From NCBI GenBank assembly GCA_041745535.1, contig JBGTIS010000298.1:1-31952 (forward strand): a stretch of 31,952 nt of DNA, given 5' to 3'. This document shows, in pieces, positions 16,192 to 24,102 of this stretch; within the stretch, counting starts at the first letter, position 1; every line of letters starts with the position of its first letter. The DNA is from JBGTIS01 sp041745535 (lineage in GTDB: Bacteria; Bacteroidota; Bacteroidia; Cytophagales; Cyclobacteriaceae). The position numbers and the translations under genes were made by a program. Under the pieces are notes generated by a model. It did not search any database and was not told the DNA's origin. It worked only from the letters and a program-made list of their open reading frames with translations.

Positions 16192-16941
16192 ATGTATGTA
16201 GTCAATGTGTTACTCGGAGCCATATTTTGTATCATAGCTTTTGCGCTTAATAAGTACAATGCCCGGTATGTGCTTTCGGGGTACAATACCCTTTCGGAAG
16301 AGGAAAGAAAACAATTTGATCTGAAAAATTATCTCAGGTTTTTTAAAAGGTTTTTTCTTACCGTTGGTATGGCTATTATGGTTGGCTTTTTTCTGCTCGA
16401 TCAGTTGGTAGACACAAAAATCGCTACCGCATTTACGGTACTATTTCCATTGATCGCGCTCTTTTATTTCATGATCAGCAGTAGCCGGTTTAACCATAAT
16501 CCGCCAGAAAAGAAGAAGTCAATAGCTCTGATTATATCATTTATCATTATCGGCATTTCCATTATTGGGTCTACTACCTTATTGGTTGGAAGTATTCTGG
16601 ATAACAAAATTACTTTCGAGGAAAAAGCTACCAGCATATCAGGCTTTTATGGAGAAGATATTCCTTACCTCAATATTATTTACCTGGATACTGTGAACAC
16701 ACTTCCCGCCATTAGTTACCGTGCTAATGGCATTGCATTGGGGAGTAGCTGCCTGAAAGGATATTTCAAAACCCGGGATCGAAATACGGTAAAGCTGCTG
16801 ATTAATGAGGACAAACCACCTTATATTCAGCTCAAAACCAATAACGATCAGTCTATCTTTTTCAATGCCAGCAACCCGGAACAAACTAAGTCTATTTACG
16901 ATAAACTGCGGGAACGCGTGATGTATATGTCTGTGAAATAA
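16192..16941 (+). CDS. DUF3784 plus bacterial PH-like domain membrane protein
   Basis: A 249-residue protein of two parts. The N-terminal part resembles DUF3784: a transmembrane helix (VNVLLGAIFCIIAFAL), the conserved-looking YNTLSEEERKQFDLKNYLRF, then three more helices (about 51-71, 76-95 and 109-135). The C-terminal part (about 140-245) has the alternating strands and closing helix of a bacterial PH domain (bPH type), with SISGFYGEDIPYLNI, ISYRANGIALGSSCLKGYF, VKLLINEDKPPYIQLKT and the final SIYDKLRERV. Such domains bind partners or membrane surfaces; no ligand is shown. It lies between the flotillin gene (111-base gap) and the ATPase gene (18-base gap), so it is probably a membrane anchor or adaptor for the latter. 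Confidence 0.65.
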   Translation: MYVVNVLLGAIFCIIAFALNKYNARYVLSGYNTLSEEERKQFDLKNYLRFFKRFFLTVGMAIMVGFFLLDQLVDTKIATAFTVLFPLIALFYFMISSSRFNHNPPEKKKSIALIISFIIIGISIIGSTTLLVGSILDNKITFEEKATSISGFYGEDIPYLNIIYLDTVNTLPAISYRANGIALGSSCLKGYFKTRDRNTVKLLINEDKPPYIQLKTNNDQSIFFNASNPEQTKSIYDKLRERVMYMSVK

Positions 16942-16959
16942 GAAATTTAAATTAAAACA

Positions 16960-19900
16960 ATGCCTGAAAATATGCCTGTTGTTGATGCTGGTCTAACCCA
17001 TGAAAAAGTAAAGCTGGAAGGTGGTTCGTACGAAATATTACAAAACCGTTTGAACCAACAGCGTGAAAAGCTTTTTGCTCAATTGGAAAAGCTGAATCAG
17101 TCGCGTAAAGAGGTTTTTGGTGCTATCGAAACCCAACTGATTGCTACCGAGCGTATTTCTACCGATCATAATTGCATTCCCTATGATATGGTGCCGGTAG
17201 GGCAACAGTTTATTTTTGGCTATAATGTGCATTTAGGCTTAAAATCGGAAATAGAACTTTCGGATGTTTTTAGTATGTATGAATATCAGGATCGTAGTTT
17301 CTACCGCCTTTCCCTGGAGCTAATCGAGAATGCTGATTTCGTCCGCGATTTCCAAAAATTGTATAAGTATTACAAGCATACGCGGTTTTCCCGATTTACC
17401 ACAGCAGGCCCTTACCTGTATATGATTTTTCAGGTAGGAAAAAGCGCATCCGATATCAAAGCTTTCAAATGGGGTATTAAAAGCAATACTTTACAATACC
17501 TGGACGATCGCAGCGATCATGAAATTACATTTCCGGCGCAACACGAATTTACCTGGAAAAGAACTACCCGCGATGACCAGCGGGAAGGGAAATTCCCGCA
17601 TATTTCTATTGAAAACCGCGTGTTTGTAGAAACTATTGGTGGTGACCTGACCATTAAGGTTGAGGATAATACCGATGAAGGGCAAGGCATTTATACAGAG
17701 CCTGTAGATGAAAAAGACCAAACCCTGGACGATGCTGAAATCTACTATGTTATTCTGGATCATATCATTCTATTGAAAATCAAACCCTACCAGGAAAAAG
17801 ACTTCCGGTTCCTGGCCTATAATGAGAAGCTTCGGACAGTCCGCCGGATTGATGCCATCAAACATGCCTGCCTGCTGCTACCCGACGATCAGGGTATTAT
17901 TTTTTCTGAAGGGTATTACCTGCAAACCGGTGAGTTCAAGCAGTTTGAAAGCCGGTTGGAAACCCGGTTGGAAACCCTGGTTTATGAGAAAAAAGTAACC
18001 TCACCCAATGGTGAAGATTTTCTCTATGTTTTCTATAACCAGCAAAACGGAGTGTATCTGTTGCTTCCTTATAACCTGATTGAGCAAACTGTAAAAAACC
18101 CGATCGTTTGCCATGGTTATGCCATTTTTGAGAATGGTGAACTTTGCTATTTCAATGCCGATAATGAACCCAAAAAGCACCATGCCATCCGCATCTGGCA
18201 AACCCCGTTTACCGGACCCGATTTTAAACTGGAAAGTCATGGCGAATCGTATCTGTTTAAAATCGGCAACAAAGATATTGTACGGGCGATGGCCGAATGC
18301 AATGCCATCAATTCGCTTATTCAGAAAGGCGATCAGTATCAGGACTTATATGCCGATTTGCGTAAAGAGGCAACCTCTATTCTGGACAGTTACCATTGGC
18401 TAAATCACGCTGATGCTTTTTTACTGAGCGAACCTTTAAAAGCCATTCACGAAACCGCTACCGCAGCCATTGACGAATTTGAGAAAGTCCGGAAAATTAG
18501 AAAAAACACCGAGGATCAGGTAAAAGAGGTAACGCAGGAAGCCGACGCACTGATTAATTCATTGAAAAGGGAAAAGCCGGCCCATATTTATGATTTTGTG
18601 AACCTGCTGTCCCGGCTTCGGGAACTATTGGGGAAAGTGCTTTCGCTCAAAGAATTGCGGTATGTAGATATAGCACTGGTAGAAAATTACGAGCAGAAAC
18701 TTAATGAAAACACCCGCGAAGTTTCGCGCCAATGTGTACAATTTCTTTTGCGGGAAAAAGCCCTGGAGCCATACCATCAGCAGGTTCAGGAATTAGATAC
18801 TTCCGTAGAAAAAGTAACCAAAGTAGTGGAAGCTCACCAAGTTGAAACTGAAACAGATAAAACCAGTGCGGAACTGGAAATGCTGATGGAAACGGTGAGC
18901 AACCTTGAAATTGAAGATGCCACAGAAACTACCCGCATCATCGATGCTATTTCGGCTATTTTTTCTTCTTTAAATAAAGTAAAAGCCAGCCTGAAACGGA
19001 AAAGACAGGAATTACTGACCCAGGAAGGAAAAGCGGTTTTTATTGCCCAATCCAAACTTATTCAGCAGGCGCTGGTCAATTACCTGGATATTTCCGATAC
19101 GCCGGAAAAGTGCGATGAATATGCCGCCAAACTGCTGGTACAACTGGAAGAACTGGAAGGCAAATTTTCTGAGTTTGAAGCGTTTTCCGAAAAAATAGCA
19201 GCCCAGCGCTACGAAGTGTATAATGCCTTTGAAGCTAAAAAAGTTTTACTGATTGAAACCAAAAACAAGCGGGCCAACCTGTTGTTGCAATCTGCCAATA
19301 GGGTTATCAAATCCATTCAGAGCCGTGTCAACAGTTTTAAAGACGTAAGTGAGCTCAATGGTTATTTCGCTGCCGATTTTATGGTGAATAAAATCAGGGA
19401 AATCGCGCGGGAACTGCTTACCCTGGGCGATACGGTAAAAGCTGATGATATACAGAGCAGACTCAAAACCACCCGGGAAGATGCCGTGCGGCAACTGAAA
19501 GATAAGGCCGAACTCTTCGTGAACGGAGCCGGCATTATTCGCTTTGGTAATTTCCAGTTTTCGGTCAATACAAGTGCATTGGGCATTACCACCGTTGTTA
19601 AAGACGAGCAGATGTATTTCCATCTTACGGGCACCAATTTCTATGAGCTGGTCAGTGATCCCGAAATTACAGCCCACCGGGTATTGTGGAATCAGCACCT
19701 GGTTTCTGAAAATCAGCAGGTATACAGGGCCGAATACCTGGCTTTTAAAATACTGGAAGCAGGCGGAAAGCGGTTCAATACCGCAGATGGCAACCATTTA
19801 AGTACAAAAGAATTGAATAACCTGCCGGAAAAAGAATTGCTGCAATATGTACAGCAGTTTATGGCCGTTCGCTATCAGGAAGGATACATCAAAGGCGTAC

Positions 19901-21900
19901 ACGATTTTGATGCTTCACTGATACTGAAAGGTCTGGTGGAAATTCTGACCACAGCTGGCTTGCTTCGGTATACGGCAGAAACTCGTGCCTGTGCCACGCT
20001 GTTCTGGAAAACCTTTTCGCGGGAAGATCAGAAACAGCTTTTTGACGATCAGATCAAAGGTGCTGGCGCTATTTTAACAGCTTTTCCGGAAAGCGATGAG
20101 TTTGATAATTTACTGGCAGCTTTACAGAAAGAGCTTGTGAATTTTGTCAGGGAAACCGGTTTATTTTCCGAAACCAGTGTGCCTCAGGCGGCGACTTACC
20201 TGTTTCACGAACTTACCCATGATAACGATTTTGTAACCGACCAGCAGGCAGTTACCATTGCGGAAGCCTTTTCAAAACATATCAAAGAAACCAAAAGTAA
20301 GGAAGCTTTTGACAATTCCATATCCCGGTTCAAAAATCATCCGGTATTACAATTTAATTTGGTCCGAAAGTGGATCAGGTCGTTTTTAAAGCAAACCAGG
20401 CAGGCAGCACAGCTTGAGTATGCCGATGAAGCCAGTGTGTTGCTTTTTTATGGTGATCCTGATCCCGCACATAAAGTAGCCATCGCGCAAAGTCATGAAA
20501 TACCAGCCTTGCGGGGTACGCATGCCGTTATTGTGGAAGGGAAATACCAACTCCACCTCCATCAGTTTATGGATAAACTCCAGCAATACGATGCGCTAAC
20601 GGTACCTGCTTTCAACCGCTTTTCTGAATTGAAGAAAGCACTTACCCAGCAGTTTGAAGCCGACCTAAGGCTTAACGAATTAAAACCGATCGTGATGTCG
20701 TCTTTTGTGCGTAACAAACTGATTGACAAAATTTATTTACCTTTGATTGGTGCCAACCTGGCAAAGCAGATAGGGACTGCCGGTGAAAACAAGCGCACCG
20801 ACCGCATGGGCATGCTGATGTTGATATCGCCGCCGGGGTATGGCAAAACCACCCTGATGGAGTACATTGCCCACCGGCTGGGCATCGTGTTTGTGAAAAT
20901 TAACGGGCCGGCCATCGGGCATAAAGTTACTTCCGTTGATCCGGCAGAAGCTACCAATGCGGCTGCACGGGAGGAACTGGAAAAGCTGAACCTGGCTTTT
21001 GAAATGGGCGACAATGTAATGATTTATGTAGACGATATCCAGCATTGTAACCCTGAATTTATGCAAAAATTTATTTCCCTCTGCGATGCGCAGCGCAAAA
21101 TTGAGGGCGTATACAAAGGGAAAAGCCGAACGTATGATTTTCGTGGCAAAAAGGTTTGTGTGGTAATGGCCGGGAACCCCTATACTGAAAGCGGTGAGAA
21201 ATTCCAGGTTCCGGATATGCTTTCCAATCGTGCCGATATTTACAACCTGGGCGATATTATTGGCGATTCCGCCCATGAATTTAAGCTCAGTTACCTGGAA
21301 AATGCCCTCACTTCCAATCCGGTGTTGCATCAGCTGGCCGGAAAAAGTCAGAAAGACCTGTACACGTTCGCGGATATTGCCGCTACGGGTATGCACGACG
21401 GCATCGACTTTGAAACCAATTATTCGCCAGAAGAAATCAGCGAATATGTGGCGGTACTTAAAAAGCTGCTGGTGGTACGCGACACCGTATTGGCGGTAAA
21501 CAGCGAATACATTCGGTCGGCCGGTCAGGCTGATATGTACCGCACCGAGCCTGCTTTCAAACTGCAGGGTTCTTACCGCGACATGAATAAGCTTGCCGAA
21601 AAAGTAATGCCTTTGATGAATGAGAAAGAGCTGCAAACGCTAATCATGACACACTATGAAAACGAAGCCCAAACCCTAACCACGGGTGCCGAGGCCAATC
21701 TGCTGAAGTTCAAAGAAATGACAAAGCAGATGACCGATAATGAAAAAACACGGTGGACTCAGATTAAAAACATATTTGCCGAGCAACAGCAAATGAAAGG
21801 CTACGGCGAGCACCAGGTAGGGCAGGCCATCGCCAAAATAGGAAACACACTGGTACAAAGTCTGGAAGGCATTAAAGAGGCTTTAAACAAAGAGAAGTAG
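16960..21900 (+). CDS. Giant 'DNA repair ATPase' (DUF3686 plus AAA+)
   Basis: A 1646-residue ATPase of the DUF3686 family, labelled 'DNA repair ATPase' in databases on weak grounds. Order of parts: an N-terminal helical pair (about 18-60); a beta-rich region (about 65-450) with YDMVPVGQQFIFGYNVHLGL and repeated four-stranded units, possibly propeller-like; long coiled coils (about 470-860); a mixed middle part; a C-terminal AAA+ domain (about 1270-1490) with Walker A PPGYGKTT (Lys1296), Walker B VMIYVDDIQ (Asp1358, Asp1359) and sensor 1 VCVVMAGNP; and a helical tail ending QSLEGIKEALNKEK. No nuclease or helicase motif is visible. The position next to PspA, flotillin and a PH-type membrane protein argues for a membrane-linked remodelling motor; a DNA role is not excluded, given the HU-like gene just downstream. 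Confidence 0.85.
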   Translation: MPENMPVVDAGLTHEKVKLEGGSYEILQNRLNQQREKLFAQLEKLNQSRKEVFGAIETQLIATERISTDHNCIPYDMVPVGQQFIFGYNVHLGLKSEIELSDVFSMYEYQDRSFYRLSLELIENADFVRDFQKLYKYYKHTRFSRFTTAGPYLYMIFQVGKSASDIKAFKWGIKSNTLQYLDDRSDHEITFPAQHEFTWKRTTRDDQREGKFPHISIENRVFVETIGGDLTIKVEDNTDEGQGIYTEPVDEKDQTLDDAEIYYVILDHIILLKIKPYQEKDFRFLAYNEKLRTVRRIDAIKHACLLLPDDQGIIFSEGYYLQTGEFKQFESRLETRLETLVYEKKVTSPNGEDFLYVFYNQQNGVYLLLPYNLIEQTVKNPIVCHGYAIFENGELCYFNADNEPKKHHAIRIWQTPFTGPDFKLESHGESYLFKIGNKDIVRAMAECNAINSLIQKGDQYQDLYADLRKEATSILDSYHWLNHADAFLLSEPLKAIHETATAAIDEFEKVRKIRKNTEDQVKEVTQEADALINSLKREKPAHIYDFVNLLSRLRELLGKVLSLKELRYVDIALVENYEQKLNENTREVSRQCVQFLLREKALEPYHQQVQELDTSVEKVTKVVEAHQVETETDKTSAELEMLMETVSNLEIEDATETTRIIDAISAIFSSLNKVKASLKRKRQELLTQEGKAVFIAQSKLIQQALVNYLDISDTPEKCDEYAAKLLVQLEELEGKFSEFEAFSEKIAAQRYEVYNAFEAKKVLLIETKNKRANLLLQSANRVIKSIQSRVNSFKDVSELNGYFAADFMVNKIREIARELLTLGDTVKADDIQSRLKTTREDAVRQLKDKAELFVNGAGIIRFGNFQFSVNTSALGITTVVKDEQMYFHLTGTNFYELVSDPEITAHRVLWNQHLVSENQQVYRAEYLAFKILEAGGKRFNTADGNHLSTKELNNLPEKELLQYVQQFMAVRYQEGYIKGVHDFDASLILKGLVEILTTAGLLRYTAETRACATLFWKTFSREDQKQLFDDQIKGAGAILTAFPESDEFDNLLAALQKELVNFVRETGLFSETSVPQAATYLFHELTHDNDFVTDQQAVTIAEAFSKHIKETKSKEAFDNSISRFKNHPVLQFNLVRKWIRSFLKQTRQAAQLEYADEASVLLFYGDPDPAHKVAIAQSHEIPALRGTHAVIVEGKYQLHLHQFMDKLQQYDALTVPAFNRFSELKKALTQQFEADLRLNELKPIVMSSFVRNKLIDKIYLPLIGANLAKQIGTAGENKRTDRMGMLMLISPPGYGKTTLMEYIAHRLGIVFVKINGPAIGHKVTSVDPAEATNAAAREELEKLNLAFEMGDNVMIYVDDIQHCNPEFMQKFISLCDAQRKIEGVYKGKSRTYDFRGKKVCVVMAGNPYTESGEKFQVPDMLSNRADIYNLGDIIGDSAHEFKLSYLENALTSNPVLHQLAGKSQKDLYTFADIAATGMHDGIDFETNYSPEEISEYVAVLKKLLVVRDTVLAVNSEYIRSAGQADMYRTEPAFKLQGSYRDMNKLAEKVMPLMNEKELQTLIMTHYENEAQTLTTGAEANLLKFKEMTKQMTDNEKTRWTQIKNIFAEQQQMKGYGEHQVGQAIAKIGNTLVQSLEGIKEALNKEK

Positions 21901-21950
21901 CCTTTTCGAATGCTGCCAAAAATTAAATGCATGCATCACGCCCCGCTTAA

Positions 21951-22031
21951 GAATTGATTTATTGGGTACAGAACGATACATTAGCGCAAAGTCTGGATGG
22001 TATTAAAGAGGCTTTGAATGAAGGAAAATAA
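21951..22031 (+). pseudogene. Vestigial C-terminus of a second DUF3686 ATPase copy
   Basis: Reading from 21972, the frame gives DTLAQSLDGIKEALNEGK and a stop at 22029-22031, closely matching the real ATPase tail NTLVQSLEGIKEALNKEK (13 of 18 identical). At DNA level 34 of 42 bases match between CAAAGTCTGG... at 21987 and its counterpart near the end of the ATPase gene. Upstream of 21951 the frame is closed by a stop, so only the last ~20 codons survive. It is a relic of a tandem duplication or of gene replacement by a diverged allele. Confidence 0.75.
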
Positions 22032-22083
22032 GATTTCCAATTTGTGCCGTAGTTAAATTTTTGTTCAATTAAAAAGTGAAAAT

Positions 22084-22662
22084 ATGGCGATACCATATTA
22101 TTTAGTAGACAATGCCCTTACAGAAAACCCCAATGATTTTCGGGGTGTGTTGGGGCTGAAGGGGGTTAAAACAGAGCTGGACATTGTTGTCAGGATTCTG
22201 AAAAACAATGTGGGTATCTCAGAGGCGGAGATTCTGGCGGTGTTAAAGCAGGAGCAGAGTGCCATTAAGGAATTTCTGGAAGATGGGTACAAAGTAGATG
22301 CCGGGCTGTTTGCCATTAAGCCTACCATGAAGGGAGTGTTCGATAGCGCGAAAGAAATTTTTACGGATGAAAAACATGCCTTACGATTCAGAATAGCCCC
22401 GCGGAAAGCACTGAAGGCAATTTTGAAAAATATTTCTCTGGTTAAAGTAGTGAATGGCGGAGTACGTCCTGTGATTACCGTTTTTGAGGATATGATCAGC
22501 AAAACCAACGACGACACCATTACCCCCGGAAAAACCGCCAAACTGTTTGGCGACAAGCTAAAGTTTGACGTGGAAGATGTGGAGCAGGGCATTTTCTTTA
22601 TTAAAGATAAGTATAAGGATAATTCAAATAGGAAGCATAAAAAAGGAATCATTTCTTGGTGA
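22084..22662 (+). CDS. HU-like DNA-binding domain protein with shortened DUF4469 end
   Basis: A 192-residue protein of the Bacteroidota HU-like type. The N-terminal part (about 1-120) starts MAIPYYLVDNALTENPNDFRG and has VLGLKGVKTELDIVVRILKN, ISEAEILAVLKQEQSAIKEFLEDGYKV and FAIKPTMKGVFDSAKE, the usual marks of that family. A DUF4469-like Ig-type segment follows (ITPGKTAKLFGDKLKFDVEDVEQGIFFI), but the chain then runs into KDKYKDNSNRKHKKGIISW and stops, where relatives I recall continue for several more beta strands. So the C-terminus appears lost, though the basic end could still bind DNA. It lies downstream of the ATPase relic on the same strand and may share the transcript. Confidence 0.75.
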   Translation: MAIPYYLVDNALTENPNDFRGVLGLKGVKTELDIVVRILKNNVGISEAEILAVLKQEQSAIKEFLEDGYKVDAGLFAIKPTMKGVFDSAKEIFTDEKHALRFRIAPRKALKAILKNISLVKVVNGGVRPVITVFEDMISKTNDDTITPGKTAKLFGDKLKFDVEDVEQGIFFIKDKYKDNSNRKHKKGIISW

Positions 22663-22912
22663 TCTATTTGATTTTTAATGAATAGAAAATACTTAGTCAA
22701 ATTTTCAAAAATAAAAATAGCGGCATCCAACAATGAAGAAGGGATAAAAAATTTTTATCTGACCTGGCGCTAAATTTAAGCTCTCATTCATCGAGTCTGT
22801 GAGCTCACTACATTTTGTCTAACCCCGTACCTGAAGGTATCCCCCATCATTTTTTAATGGTCAGTAAATCATACTTGCTGCTATTCCTTGCTGATGCTTG
22901 CAATTAATTGCA
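22663..22912. other. Spacer between HU-like gene and IS630 element
   Basis: About 250 AT-rich bases with no supported gene. A 31-codon open frame at 22678-22773 has no recognisable family and no clear ribosome binding site. The palindrome ATAAAAAATTTTTAT lies within it. This may be eroded sequence from the 3' end of the HU-like gene, but I could not recover the missing DUF4469 strands by eye. Confidence 0.35.
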
Positions 22913-22944
22913 ACTAAGTACTAAGACAAATTTAGTTTAAATCA
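22913..22944 (+). repeat. IS630 left terminal inverted repeat
   Basis: It begins ACTAAGTAC and ends with AGTTTAAATCA; about 25 of 32 positions match the right end when reverse-complemented. Confidence 0.65.
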
Positions 22945-22946
22945 TG

Positions 22947-22954
22947 TAATTTTG
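22947..22954 (+). promoter_or_regulatory. -7 promoter element of the IS630 transposase
   Basis: TAATTTTG is an exact match to the Bacteroidota -7 pattern TAnnTTTG and lies 13 bases before the transposase ATG, with AAAAAAAGG between them as a ribosome binding site. The -33 part is not clear and would fall inside the inverted repeat. Confidence 0.45.
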
Positions 22955-22967
22955 TTCAAAAAAAGGT

Positions 22968-24005
22968 ATGGGCAAAATCCGAGTCATAGAATTAACAGAG
23001 GCACAACGCTTAGCATTAGAAAAAGGCTATCAGCAAGGGAGAACTCACTTTTTCCGTCAATTGTGCCAGATGGTGCTTCTTAAAAGCCAAAGACGCTCTT
23101 CAAAAGAACTAGGAGCTATCATAGGTAAATGTGAGCAAACAGTGAATAGCTGGTTAGATCGTTGGGAGAGGGAAGGCATTACTGGTTTGCAAATCAAGCC
23201 GGGCCGGGGTGCTAAGCCTAAAATAGATCAACAAAAGGATATGGAAAAGGTCAAACAAGTGGTTAAAGGGAACCGACAACGCCTATCATTAGCCAAAGCT
23301 GAATTGGAAGTAATGCTTAACAAAAAGTTTAGTACCAAAACATTAAATCGCTTTGTAAAAAAAATGGTGGACGATTCAAACGCATTAGACGAGCTTTAAA
23401 AGGAAAACCCTTAGCTGAGGTATATGCGCTAAAGAAGGCATATTTATTTGAGATAGAACAATTAGCTGAAAAACAATGGATTGATTTATATTATGGCGAT
23501 GAAACACAAGTAAGCCTGACGCCTTGCGTGCCCTATGGCCGCGTCGGCGGTCCGATGGCAATTTTCTGACGAGCAAGTCCTCATGCCTACGGCAAAAGGA
23601 GGTAAACTCAACTGTTTTGGGCTTATATCCCGACGGAATCACTTAATCTGCAAGACTACCAGTCAATCTATTGACAGTGAATTTATTGTCCAACAAATGG
23701 AAACCTTATCCTTGAAAATTAACAAACCAACCGTTGTAGTGTTAGATAACGCGCAACCGCACACTGCTCATAAAGTCAAAGCAAGCTTCCAAGTTTGGCA
23801 AAATCGGGGCTTATATATCTTTTATCTGCCCACTTACTCTCCACAACTTAATATCGCTGAAACCCTGTGGAGAAAGCTTAAATATGAATGGCTTAGGCCA
23901 GAAGATTATCAATCAGAGGAAAATTTAGCCTATGCTGTTAATCGTGCTTTTGCTGCTGTGGGTTCTTTACTTAGTATTCAGTTTTCCCCTTTTAATTTAA
24001 ACTAA
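22968..24005 (+). pseudogene. IS630 transposase, interrupted (one slippery site, one 16-base insertion)
   Basis: The first frame (22968-23399, 143 residues) is the helix-turn-helix half (SSKELGAIIGKCEQTVNSWLDRW). At the A-run 23357-23364 a -1 shift on A AAA AAA gives KKNGGRFKRIRRALKGKPL and the first catalytic Asp in YYGDETQV (codon 23498). That frame closes at 23567-23569 because of an extra 16 GC-rich bases (23540-23555) after CVPYG. The rest (WQFSDEQ onward) runs in another frame to 24005, with the second Asp in VVLDNAQPHT (codon 23745) and the Glu in NIAETLWRKLK (codon 23859). So the DDE triad is present in pieces. The A-run may be programmed frameshifting as known for some IS630 members; the 16-base insertion is a true disruption. 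Confidence 0.82.
23357..23364 (+). other. Slippery A8 run, candidate -1 frameshift site
   Basis: Eight As follow GT in the zero frame as GTA AAA AAA ATG. A slip to the -1 frame reads AAA AAA AAT GGT and continues into the catalytic half of the transposase. Confidence 0.55.
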
Positions 24006-24024
24006 TTATGTGCAGGTACTTAGT
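23993..24024 (-). repeat. IS630 right terminal inverted repeat
   Basis: The reverse complement starts ACTAAGTACCTGCACATAA and shares the TAGTTTAAAT block with the left end. The transposase stop codon lies within it. Confidence 0.65.
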
Positions 24025-24102
24025 AGCAAGTAAGCCATATTTTAGGACAAATATCCAGCAAAAGAGTATTTGATAATTTTATCATAAAGTCCTAAAGACT
24101 TG

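Larger units (their letters stand above)
22913..24024 (+). mobile_element. IS630-family insertion sequence
   Basis: About 1.1 kb bounded by imperfect terminal inverted repeats: ACTAAGTAC at 22913-22921 mirrored by GTACTTAGT at 24016-24024, and TAGTTTAAAT at 22933-22942 mirrored by ATTTAAACTA further in. The match extends weakly outward (TTAATTGC against TTACTTGC), so the true ends may be some 8-10 bases farther. IS630 elements insert at TA; the duplicated TA cannot be fixed here. It carries one transposase gene that is interrupted. Confidence 0.75.

Noticed and set aside
20737..21636. A 299-codon antisense frame opposite the ATPase AAA+ domain
   Set aside because: It mirrors a strongly conserved coding region, and its composition (His, Phe, Arg-rich) is typical of a shadow frame.
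11065..22662. The whole block as a known anti-phage island (BREX, DISARM or similar)
   Set aside because: No methylase, nuclease, PglZ, helicase or other signature gene of those systems is present; a defence role stays possible but unsupported.
22678..22773. A 31-codon frame after the HU-like gene
   Set aside because: It is too short, lacks a clear ribosome binding site or motif and lies in AT-rich, probably eroded sequence.
22968..23399. The first IS630 frame as a complete small DNA-binding gene
   Set aside because: The catalytic half follows in the -1 frame and inside the same inverted repeats, so it is the N-terminal part of the transposase.
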